NCBI GenBank assembly: GCA_902766515.1
Contig: CACXEB010000419.1
Location: 1 to 5,609, forward strand
DNA: 5,609 nt
Source of the DNA: an uncultured Eubacteriales bacterium
Lineage (GTDB): Bacteria > Bacillota_A > Clostridia > Christensenellales > Aristaeellaceae
Direction of reading: 5' to 3'
This document shows positions 1 through 4,821 of this stretch, piece by piece. How positions within the stretch are numbered: the first letter of the stretch is position 1; each line of letters starts with the position of its first letter. Below the pieces are notes generated by a model. It was given only the letters and a program-made list of their open reading frames with translations. It had not been told where the DNA came from and searched no databases. The translations under genes and the position numbers were made by a program.

Positions 1-39
1 CGTCAGCATCAGAGCAGCCAGAATGCGCGTGAACTTCAT
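1..39 (-). CDS. N-terminal 13 codons of an exported protein (partial)
   Basis: The frame starts with ATG at 39-37 and runs leftward off the window, reading MKFTRILAALMLT. Two early basic residues (K2, R5) followed by a hydrophobic run look like the start of a signal peptide or lipoprotein leader, so the product is probably secreted or membrane anchored. A GGAGGT ribosome binding site lies 7 nt upstream, which supports this start strongly even though only 39 bases are visible. The function cannot be told. It is divergent from the tRNA unit on its right. Confidence 0.75.
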   Translation of the reverse strand, partial: MKFTRILAALMLT

Positions 40-46
40 ACGAAAG

Positions 47-52
47 ACCTCC
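47..52 (-). promoter_or_regulatory. Ribosome binding site GGAGGT of the left-edge gene
   Basis: The leftward strand reads GGAGGT, 7 nt before the ATG at 39. This is a near-perfect Shine-Dalgarno match and is the main reason to accept the very short visible frame as a real gene start. Confidence 0.8.
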
Positions 53-74
53 ATTTCGGTGAGTGATCGTATAA

Positions 75-103
75 AGATTATCACATCGTCCCAGTCAAGT
101 CAA
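75..103 (-). promoter_or_regulatory. Possible promoter of the left-edge gene
   Basis: Leftward, TTGACT (103-98) is followed after 15 nt by GATAAT (82-77), preceded by TG one base before it as in extended -10 promoters. With a 17-nt spacer the hexamer would be the weaker TAATCT (80-75). Either is plausible and leaves a leader of about 30 nt to the ATG. Assigned by eye; moderate to low confidence. Confidence 0.35.
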
Positions 104-129
104 TGAACAGTGATGTTGTTTTGCTTACA

Positions 130-185
130 ATTCTGTTAACAAAATAAAAAAAATAGTTGACAGATTCCGGAAAGTGCGTTATTAT
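130..185 (+). promoter_or_regulatory. Promoter with AT-rich upstream element for tRNA-fMet/tRNA-Met
   Basis: A perfect -35 TTGACA (157-162) is separated by exactly 17 nt from TATTAT (180-185). The stretch before the -35 (about 130-156) is an A/T-rich run resembling the UP element of strong stable-RNA promoters. After the -10 the sequence turns GC-rich (about 186-196), as in the discriminators of promoters under stringent control; that regulation is inference. The first tRNA base is about 20 nt after the expected transcription start. Confidence 0.88.
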
Positions 186-213
186 ATGCCTGCGCTTCTG
201 AGAGGCGCCTCAT

Positions 214-290
<77 letters not shown>

Positions 291-293
291 CCT

Positions 294-367
294 GGCTCCG
301 TAGCTCAGCTGGCTAGAGCATTCGGTTCATACCCGGAGTGTCATTGGTTCGAGTCCAATCGGAGCCA
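294..367 (+). tRNA. Elongator tRNA-Met (anticodon CAT)
   Basis: A 74-nt cloverleaf without an encoded CCA: acceptor GGCTCCG/CGGAGCC fully paired, discriminator A367, anticodon loop TTCATAC with CAT at 328-330, T stem ATTGG/CCAAT. The matched first pair (G-C) and lack of the three G-C pair signature exclude an initiator. The D-arm and anticodon arm resemble known Firmicute elongator Met tRNAs. A CAT anticodon could also belong to tRNA-Ile2 (lysidine-modified), but the arm sequence fits Met better. Only 3 nt separate it from the tRNA-fMet, so the two are co-transcribed, and CCA must be added after transcription. Confidence 0.95.
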
Positions 368-373
368 TCGCAT

Positions 374-409
374 GAAAGTCCTTGAAAATCGAGGGCTTTT
401 CTTTTTTGT
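374..409 (+). terminator. Rho-independent terminator of the fMet-Met tRNA unit
   Basis: AAAGTCCTT (375-383) pairs with GAGGGCTTT (391-399), 9 pairs including two G-U, around a 7-nt loop. A T-rich tract follows (397-409, interrupted by one C). It lies 7 nt after the second tRNA. Confidence 0.85.
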
Positions 410-498
410 TCCGAAAGGCGGAAGGAATGATTGCAGGCTGAAGCGGTAGTCTGTGTATTAAACCCTTAAGTTCGCCGGCAGAGGCGCTGCAGGCGTGT

Positions 499-524
499 CA
501 TCTGATCCCGCCATCTGATCCCGT
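499..524. repeat. Short tandem duplication, 13-nt unit
   Basis: CATCTGATCCCG occurs twice head to tail (499-510 and 512-523) with a 13-nt period. It lies in the gene-free stretch between the first tRNA terminator and the second tRNA promoter (410-544), where I see nothing else. It is probably a small replication-slippage duplication. Confidence 0.8.
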
Positions 525-544
525 ATAAAAGTCTTGGCCGGCTC

Positions 545-573
545 TTGACATCACGACCGGATTGTGCTATACT
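545..573 (+). promoter_or_regulatory. Extended -10 promoter of tRNA-Pro
   Basis: A perfect TTGACA (545-550), a 17-nt spacer, then TATACT (568-573), with TG at 565-566 giving an extended -10. The expected start of transcription is about 580, about 59 nt before the tRNA. This second promoter shows that tRNA-Pro is transcribed independently of the fMet-Met unit. Confidence 0.9.
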
Positions 574-580
574 CCACTTC

Positions 581-626
581 GTTGCCGGAAACGGTGCCTG
601 AGAGAGTCAGGAGCGCATCCGGCGGC
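581..626 (+). other. Folded 5' leader of the tRNA-Pro transcript
   Basis: GTTGCCGGA (581-589) can pair with TCCGGCGGC (618-626), 9 pairs with two G-U. Inside it CCTGA (597-601) pairs with TCAGG (607-611) around GAGAG. The structure begins almost exactly at the predicted transcript start and ends 12 nt before the tRNA. It may be a processing signal, a stabilising cap or a regulatory leader. It lacks any T-box element I can recognise. Pairing is seen directly; the role is unknown. Confidence 0.55.
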
Positions 627-638
627 AGGAACCCTGAT

Positions 639-715
639 CTGGGTGTAGCGCAGCTTGGTAGCGTGCTTGAATGGGGTTCAAGAGGTCGAGAGTTCGAATC
701 TCTCCACCCAGACCA
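639..715 (+). tRNA. tRNA-Pro (anticodon GGG)
   Basis: A complete 77-nt cloverleaf with encoded CCA (713-715). Acceptor CTGGGTG/CACCCAG is fully paired, the anticodon stem is CTTGA/TCAAG, and the loop ATGGGGT holds anticodon GGG (673-675) followed by G37. The T stem is GAGAG/CTCTC. It reads CCC and CCT codons. The loop ends A32 and T38 can form a Watson-Crick pair. It is a single-gene unit with its own promoter and terminator. Confidence 0.97.
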
Positions 716-719
716 AAAG

Positions 720-755
720 AAAGCCCGAAATCTTTACGGTTTCGGGCTTTTCCTT
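720..755. terminator. Bidirectional terminator shared by tRNA-Pro and the GH43 gene
   Basis: AAAGCCCGAAA (720-730) and TTTCGGGCTTT (740-750) form an 11-pair perfect stem around a 9-nt loop. Rightward it is followed by TTTTCCTTT, ending tRNA-Pro. Leftward it is followed by CTTTCTTTT, so it can also end the GH43 transcript, whose stop codon is about 60 nt upstream of it on that strand. Confidence 0.88.
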
Positions 756-811
756 TGTCGCTTTTTCGCCTGTCGGCCGGTCAGCTCCTGCCGGAGGGCG
801 GAAAAACGGGA

Positions 812-2236
812 TCAGTCGAAGGTGAACCGGTCAAAGCTGCCGCAATCTTTGTCTGATCCGCATGAGAAGACAAAGTAGATCGCCTGCCGGCCGATTATCG
901 GGGCGGACAGGGGCGCGGTGACCGATTTCTGTCCGGGAAGGGCTTCCAGGCGCGCGATCTCCTTGCCGGAGCGGGACGCCGTCCGGACGCTGATGCTGAT
1001 CGGCTCCTTCGCTTCCAGGCATACCGTGACAGTGCGGGGCGTGTTGCGGCCAAACTGCAGAAAACGGAATCCGACGGACAGGCCGTCCGAAAGCGCCGCC
1101 ACCGGCGCGGACACGGTGTCGGTCATTTCATATACCGGCTGGATATAAGCAGGCAGGCGGCCGCCGTACAGGTGGCAGGCATAGCCGGCGGAAATCCATT
1201 TTCGCGCGTCAAGCCCGTTGATATGCGGTCCCTGCGAGGTCATTTCAACCGGGCCGGAAGCGACCGGCTCTCCCTCCCTGTACGTCACTTTTCCCAGATA
1301 CACCGCGCCGGCCCGGTCCTGGGCAGCGTCGATGGGTTCCAGCATCGCCTGGCGGGCGAATTCGTCCTTCCCGGTCTGGCGATGGTAGAAGATGTACCAC
1401 TGTCCGTTGACCTGCATGACGGAGCCGTGGTTGTTGCCCCAGCGGTACGTCATCGTGCCCCGGCCGTCAGGGTCCAGCAGGATCTCGCCGCCGTTGAAGC
1501 TGATATCCCCGCCGCCCCGATAATCATCCAGCGGCTTGTCGCTCCATTTATAGGACAGGAAACCGTTGCACGGTCCATGGACGCCGAGCCCTGGAACGTC
1601 CTTCTCCACCCGTTTCGAATAGATATACACATATTTCCCGAAGATCTTTCGGGGGCTGGAGGCTTCGAAAAAGGCATCCTCTCCGTCATGGCCGTCGTCC
1701 TGCGCCCAGCTGGCACGGCAGTGCGCAATCGGATGCTCCCTCAGCGTGCCTTCCCGGATGGTCGCCATATCGTCGTTCAGCTCGGCGCACCAGGATTTGC
1801 AGAAGCCCCAATACGCGTAGACGCGGCCGTCATCGTCCACCAGCACGCCCGGATCGAAACCCAGGTCCGTTTTCACCGGATTCGTAAAAGGCCCCCAGGG
1901 GCATTCGGACCGCGCGACCATGATGCGGGAACCCTTCGCTTCCGCGGCGTACATGTAGTAGGTATCCCCCTTCTGCACCACATCCGGTGCAAAGAGGACG
2001 CTGTCATCCGCCGCGTGATAGCAGGAACCATGGCATTTCCAGTTCGTCAGGTCGTCCGCCGGCGCAGACCAGACCACGTAATCCCGGCCGCAGTACTGCG
2101 TTTTCTCCGTGTCATGGGATCCGTAGACATAGACCCGGGTTTCCCCGCCGTAGGAAAACACGCGGGGTTCCCCGTCCGGGACATGTTCCCACAGCGGCAT
2201 ATACGGATTCGCGCAGCGTATCGTTTCCTTCTTCAT
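812..2236 (-). CDS. Glycoside hydrolase family 43 protein (beta-xylosidase / alpha-L-arabinofuranosidase type)
   Basis: Five-bladed beta-propeller glycosidase that probably cleaves xylose or arabinose units from plant-derived oligosaccharides. No signal peptide is visible, so it should act in the cytoplasm on imported sugars. Counting from the ATG at 2236 (474 aa), the three expected acidic residues are present: D21 in PDGEP (base), D128 in FDPGV (pKa modulator) and E191 in FFEASS (acid). A FAPDVV motif (about 82-87), NNHGS and FYHRQ (about 267-287) also fit. Residues after about 345 form a beta-rich C-terminal part, possibly CBM6-like. Start choice: an ATG at 2245 also exists, but the AAAGGAAGG site directly abuts it, while the ATG at 2236 lies 9 nt from it. 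It is monocistronic, with no transporter or regulator next to it. The exact substrate cannot be told. Confidence 0.93.
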   Translation of the reverse strand: MKKETIRCANPYMPLWEHVPDGEPRVFSYGGETRVYVYGSHDTEKTQYCGRDYVVWSAPADDLTNWKCHGSCYHAADDSVLFAPDVVQKGDTYYMYAAEAKGSRIMVARSECPWGPFTNPVKTDLGFDPGVLVDDDGRVYAYWGFCKSWCAELNDDMATIREGTLREHPIAHCRASWAQDDGHDGEDAFFEASSPRKIFGKYVYIYSKRVEKDVPGLGVHGPCNGFLSYKWSDKPLDDYRGGGDISFNGGEILLDPDGRGTMTYRWGNNHGSVMQVNGQWYIFYHRQTGKDEFARQAMLEPIDAAQDRAGAVYLGKVTYREGEPVASGPVEMTSQGPHINGLDARKWISAGYACHLYGGRLPAYIQPVYEMTDTVSAPVAALSDGLSVGFRFLQFGRNTPRTVTVCLEAKEPISISVRTASRSGKEIARLEALPGQKSVTAPLSAPIIGRQAIYFVFSCGSDKDCGSFDRFTFD

Positions 2237-2245
2237 CGGGTTCAT

Positions 2246-2254
2246 CCTTCCTTT
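2246..2254 (-). promoter_or_regulatory. Ribosome binding site of the GH43 gene, deciding the start
   Basis: Leftward AAAGGAAGG ends immediately before an ATG at 2245, too close for it, and 9 nt before the ATG at 2236, a normal distance. This favours the start at 2236. Confidence 0.6.
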
Positions 2255-2296
2255 CAGCGGTCATCTCACCGCAAGGTCATTTTCATCGTCCGGACC

Positions 2297-2325
2297 ATCT
2301 TATCACACCCGCGGCGGGAGCACAA
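2297..2325 (-). promoter_or_regulatory. Possible GH43 promoter with palindromic operator-like site
   Basis: Leftward TTGTGC (2325-2320), a 17-nt spacer, then TAAGAT (2302-2297): a weak but properly spaced promoter, about 60 nt before the start codon. The spacer contains the exact palindrome CCCGC-G-GCGGG (2308-2318), where a bound repressor would block RNA polymerase. The regulatory role is inference from position. Confidence 0.35.
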
Positions 2326-2360
2326 GAATCACTGTATGCATTTTTGCAAACCGCATTGAC

Positions 2361-2672
2361 ATGGACCCGTACCCCCGCCTGCATGCGGATGAGGAAAGCA
2401 AAGTGCCCATCGCACTCAGACCTTCCATGCTGCTGATCCAGGGTTTCGCCGCTTCCATTGACGCGCTGTCCGCAGGCTTCGCCCTGGCGGAATATACGCC
2501 GCCGGAAGCCTTCCTGAGCGGCGTGATCATCGCACTGGTGACGCTGGCGCTCTGCCTGATCGGCATCCGGATCGGACAAAAGGCCGGCCAGCACATCACC
2601 CGTTGGGCGTCCGTGCTGGCCGGCCTGATTCTGATTGGGATCGGTCTTGAAATCCTGATTTCTTTTTTATGA
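2361..2672 (+). CDS. mntP: C-terminal half of an MntP-type manganese efflux pump (half-length, possible remnant)
   Basis: MntP exports Mn2+ across the inner membrane and normally has about 185 residues: two similar three-helix halves, each with a helix carrying an S-x-D-A motif. This frame holds only the second half: a hydrophobic helix with ASIDALSAGFAL, a second helix rich in Ile, Val and Leu, a basic loop (RIGQKAGQ), and the terminal helix LAGLILIGIGLEILISFL. The first half is not found in any frame upstream. The ATG at 2361 has no ribosome binding site, but an in-frame GTG at 2403 has GAGGA 7 nt before it and would give an 89-residue protein beginning just before the second repeat. The frame has no internal stop. 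It is either a decaying remnant or a lone three-helix unit that would need to pair with itself. Its stop is adjacent to the stop of the facing LRR gene. Confidence 0.75.
   Translation: MDPYPRLHADEESKVPIALRPSMLLIQGFAASIDALSAGFALAEYTPPEAFLSGVIIALVTLALCLIGIRIGQKAGQHITRWASVLAGLILIGIGLEILISFL
2391..2395 (+). promoter_or_regulatory. Ribosome binding site for a GTG start in the mntP half-gene
   Basis: GAGGA lies 7 nt before GTG 2403-2405, which is in frame with the MntP-like region. No comparable site precedes the ATG at 2361. I see no convincing rightward promoter nearby: the TTGACA at 2356 lacks a -10. Confidence 0.4.
2577..2626 (-). terminator. Perfect 14-bp inverted repeat inside mntP, probable terminator of the LRR operon
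   Basis: AGGCCGGCCAGCAC (2581-2594) and its exact reverse complement (2613-2626) flank 18 nt. In leftward RNA the loop adds five more pairs, CGCCC (2609-2605) with GGGTG (2601-2597) with one G-U. In rightward RNA that extension contains an A-C mismatch, so the fold favours the leftward transcript. Leftward the stem is followed by a short T run (TTTTGT). It lies 40 nt after the LRR stop codon. The weak T run is the main doubt about true termination. Confidence 0.6.
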
Positions 2673-3749
2673 CGAGCGGCGATGCCTGGCCAGCCTGCGT
2701 GAAAACACGCCTGCCGACCGCCAGCGGACATGATCCCGCTTGGCTTCCTGCCAGGCGGCCGAGCCTTTTGACGTAATGACGACCAACCGGCGGCAGCCGC
2801 TGAAAGCGCCCCTGCCGACGCGGACCACCTCCGGCGGGATCTCCAGCACCTGAAGCGCTGTACAGTTCCGGAACGCGTCCGCGCCGATGCTCTGGAGCCC
2901 GACCGGCAGATTGACGCTGATCAGGGACGTGCAGCCGGAGAACACGCCGTCCCCCAGGCGTCCCATGCCCTCCGGCAGCTCCATGGCCATGAGCCTGGAG
3001 CAATCGCCGAAGACACCGTCCTCCAGCTGGGTCAGCATACAGGGAAACACGATTTCCTGCAGCAGGCTGCATCCATTGAATGCTTCCGCGCCCAGGGAGG
3101 TCAGGGTGCCCGGCAGACGGACAGATTCCAGCCTGCCGCAGCCCATGAACGCGCGCTGCCCGACCTCCGTCACGCCATGGGGCAGGTCGGCCTGCGCCAG
3201 CTGAACGCAGTAGGCAAACGCTTCCTCCCCGATCCACACCAGGCCCGGCGGCATCTGGATCTGCCTCAGGGACTGGCTCCAGCTGAAGGCATGGTCGGCA
3301 ATCGCATAAACGCCCAGAGGAATCTCATAAACGCTCTCCGCCCTGCCGGCGGGATAACAGCACAGCAGCCGGCCGCGCCGGTCAAACAGCACGCCGTCAT
3401 GGGTCTGGTAGGCGTCGTTTTCGTCGTCCACCTCGATCCGCTTCAGGTTGACGCAGCGGACAAAAGCCCCCTCTTCCAGCGTCCGGAGCGACCTGGGCAG
3501 CCGGATCGTCCTTAAACTGATGCATCCGGCGAACGCGCCGCTTCGGATCATTTCCAAACCTTCCGGCAGCTGGATCTCCGTGATCGTTTTCTGGCCCGAG
3601 AAAGCCTCCCGTCCAATCTCACGGACGGGATGGCCATTCAGTTCGGCGGGCACCTGCACGGTATCCGGCCCATGATAGCCGATGATCCGGACAGTATCCT
3701 CCGAGGTCAGCGAATACTCGAACAGACCGCTGTCTGATTTCCTGAGCAA
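2667..3749 (-). CDS. BspA-like leucine-rich repeat (LRR_5) protein, second of two
   Basis: A 360-residue protein built almost wholly of LRR_5 repeats of the form AFxGCxxLxxVxLPxGLxxIG. The alanine (or valine) of the AF signature falls at residues 49, 72, 95, 154, 177, 200, 223, 246, 269, 292 and 315: exact 23-residue steps except one gap of 59. That gap holds a DGVLFDRRGRLLCCYP segment (118-133), a module common in BspA-like proteins. The start is TTG, fixed by GGAGGTG 5 nt upstream; the N-terminus (EYSLTSEDTVRIIGY) is the usual capping strand. There is no signal peptide, anchor or membrane helix, so it is predicted to be cytosolic, unlike surface BspA. It probably binds protein partners; the ligand is unknown. 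It follows its paralogue by 15 nt and is co-transcribed. The tail after residue 340 is basic and not repeat-like. Confidence 0.93.
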   Translation of the reverse strand: MLRKSDSGLFEYSLTSEDTVRIIGYHGPDTVQVPAELNGHPVREIGREAFSGQKTITEIQLPEGLEMIRSGAFAGCISLRTIRLPRSLRTLEEGAFVRCVNLKRIEVDDENDAYQTHDGVLFDRRGRLLCCYPAGRAESVYEIPLGVYAIADHAFSWSQSLRQIQMPPGLVWIGEEAFAYCVQLAQADLPHGVTEVGQRAFMGCGRLESVRLPGTLTSLGAEAFNGCSLLQEIVFPCMLTQLEDGVFGDCSRLMAMELPEGMGRLGDGVFSGCTSLISVNLPVGLQSIGADAFRNCTALQVLEIPPEVVRVGRGAFSGCRRLVVITSKGSAAWQEAKRDHVRWRSAGVFSRRLARHRRSS

Positions 3750-3754
3750 ATGAG

Positions 3755-3761
3755 CACCTCC
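3755..3761 (-). promoter_or_regulatory. Ribosome binding site GGAGGTG that fixes a TTG start
   Basis: Leftward GGAGGTG lies 5 nt before TTG 3749-3747 and sits in the 15-nt gap between the two LRR genes. No ATG is suitably placed, so the TTG start is well supported. Confidence 0.85.
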
Positions 3762-3764
3762 CCG

Positions 3765-4733
3765 TCAGGTATTCTTTTCCCATGGCCACTGGATGCGATG
3801 GCGGCACGGGAAACCGAACTGCCGGCAGTAGCGATCCGTATATGATCCTTTATTGACCAGCAGCACCAGCCGGCTGCAGTTGTTGAAGGCCTTATACTCA
3901 ATGGAGGTCACGCTGTCCGGGATGTACAGCTGCTTCATATGCCCGCACCCCGAAAACGCCCTGGAACCGATACTGCGGAGCCCGTCCGGCAGCTCCACCG
4001 TTTTCAGGACTTCGCAGTGATAAAACGCGTACCTGCCCAGCGTCCGCAGCCCGTGGTGGAAATGGATCTTTTCAAGGGCATCGCAGCCATAAAACGCGTA
4101 ATCATCCACAAAACGGATATCCTCCGGCGCATCCAGGGAAACCGTTCCGCGGCCCGGCAGGCAAAGCCGCAGGATCCGCTCCTGATTGTCGACCAGGCAG
4201 TCGCCCTCCAGGCGCAGGACCGGATGGTCCGGAGCGATCTGTATGCCGTTCAGCCTGAAACTGCCGCGGAACACTTCATGGCCTACGTTCACGAGCGATC
4301 CTGGCACCGTCACATCGACCAGCTGGGGACAGTCGCTGAATGCCCTCGCTTCCGCGCTGACCACGCCCTCGGGGATCACGAGGCGCCGGAGATGGGCGGC
4401 TCCCAGGAAAGCATGGGCGCAGATGGTCCGCACCGTCGGCGGCACCTCGTACGTATCCTCCATCCGGGCCATCGGATACCGGATCAGGCGTTCCCCCGTC
4501 CGGTCAAACAGCACGCCGTCCCGAACGCTGAAGGACGGATGTCCTTCCTCCAGCTCAAACGCCTGCAATGCTTCAAGGCGGTCAAAGGCGTCAGGTTCAA
4601 TCGAGGTCAGTGGATAACCAGAGACCCGGACCGGCAGGCAGAGACAGGCGGCCGCGCCCACCCGTTCCGTGAGCACCGCCTCCTGATCCTCTCCGATTTC
4701 GATAATCCATCCGTGGTCATCCAGGGTCTGCAT
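3765..4733 (-). CDS. BspA-like leucine-rich repeat (LRR_5) protein, first of two
   Basis: A 322-residue LRR_5 protein counted from the ATG at 4733, paralogous to its downstream neighbour. AF/VF signatures fall at residues 49, 108, 131, 154, 213, 236, 259 and 282: 23-residue steps broken by two gaps of 59. The first gap holds DGVLFDRTGERLIRYP (72-87), the same module as in the neighbour; the second holds a worn version, DCLVDNQERILRLCLP (178-193). After the last repeat comes VNKGSYTDRYCRQFG, the usual C-terminal cap of this family. No signal peptide or membrane segment is visible, so it should be cytosolic. Start: a TTG at 4742 lengthens the frame by three codons but directly abuts the GAGG site, whereas the ATG at 4733 is 9 nt away. 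It is first in a two-gene operon. Function is unknown; binding to protein partners is inferred from the fold. Confidence 0.92.
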   Translation of the reverse strand: MQTLDDHGWIIEIGEDQEAVLTERVGAAACLCLPVRVSGYPLTSIEPDAFDRLEALQAFELEEGHPSFSVRDGVLFDRTGERLIRYPMARMEDTYEVPPTVRTICAHAFLGAAHLRRLVIPEGVVSAEARAFSDCPQLVDVTVPGSLVNVGHEVFRGSFRLNGIQIAPDHPVLRLEGDCLVDNQERILRLCLPGRGTVSLDAPEDIRFVDDYAFYGCDALEKIHFHHGLRTLGRYAFYHCEVLKTVELPDGLRSIGSRAFSGCGHMKQLYIPDSVTSIEYKAFNNCSRLVLLVNKGSYTDRYCRQFGFPCRHRIQWPWEKNT

Positions 4734-4742
4734 CCGCTTCAA

Positions 4743-4746
4743 CCTC
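4743..4746 (-). promoter_or_regulatory. Ribosome binding site GAGG of the first LRR gene
   Basis: Leftward GAGG ends directly before TTG 4742 and 9 nt before ATG 4733, which decides for the ATG. It is a weaker site than that of the downstream LRR gene. Confidence 0.5.
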
Positions 4747-4792
4747 GAATTTCAAATGATCTGTGATTGCACGTTTGTCCCATGACGCTGCT

Positions 4793-4821
4793 ATTGTATC
4801 ATAATCCTCCGTCATTGACAA
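4793..4821 (-). promoter_or_regulatory. Promoter of the LRR operon, embedded in the 3' end of mtaB
   Basis: Leftward TTGTCA (4821-4816), a 17-nt spacer, then TACAAT (4798-4793), preceded by TGA so that TG sits at the extended -10 position. The -35 lies inside the last mtaB codons and the -10 just after its stop. Predicted transcription starts about 4786, giving a leader of about 50 nt to the ATG at 4733. I see no terminator hairpin between mtaB and the LRR genes, so some read-through from mtaB is also possible. Confidence 0.6.

Noticed and set aside
581..638. T-box riboswitch before tRNA-Pro
   Set aside because: The leader is too short and lacks a T-box sequence and specifier loop, and such elements control mRNAs rather than tRNA genes.
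764..806. Imperfect inverted repeat (TTTTTCGCC ... GGCGGAAAAA) next to the GH43 stop
   Set aside because: On the GH43 strand it is followed by A-rich sequence rather than a T run, and the stem has a bulge and a long interior. The 720-755 hairpin is a much better terminator.
564..878. Rightward open frame of 104 codons
   Set aside because: It runs through the promoter, the leader, the whole tRNA-Pro and its terminator, so it is not a protein gene.
1172..2359. Long rightward open frame of 395 codons
   Set aside because: It lies antisense to the GH43 gene, whose catalytic motifs are clear. The translation is rich in His, Arg and Pro without family motifs, as expected for the shadow of a GC-rich gene.
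2356..2361. Perfect rightward TTGACA just before the mntP frame
   Set aside because: No acceptable -10 is found 16-18 nt downstream (CTGCAT / TGCATG), so it is not supported as a promoter.
2303..2731. Leftward open frame of 142 codons overlapping the mntP half-gene
   Set aside because: The rightward frame has clear membrane helices and MntP motifs; the leftward one reads as basic, low-complexity shadow sequence.
3939..4766. Rightward open frame of 275 codons
   Set aside because: It is antisense to the first LRR gene, which has exact repeat periodicity; the shadow frame has no recognisable motif or ribosome binding site.
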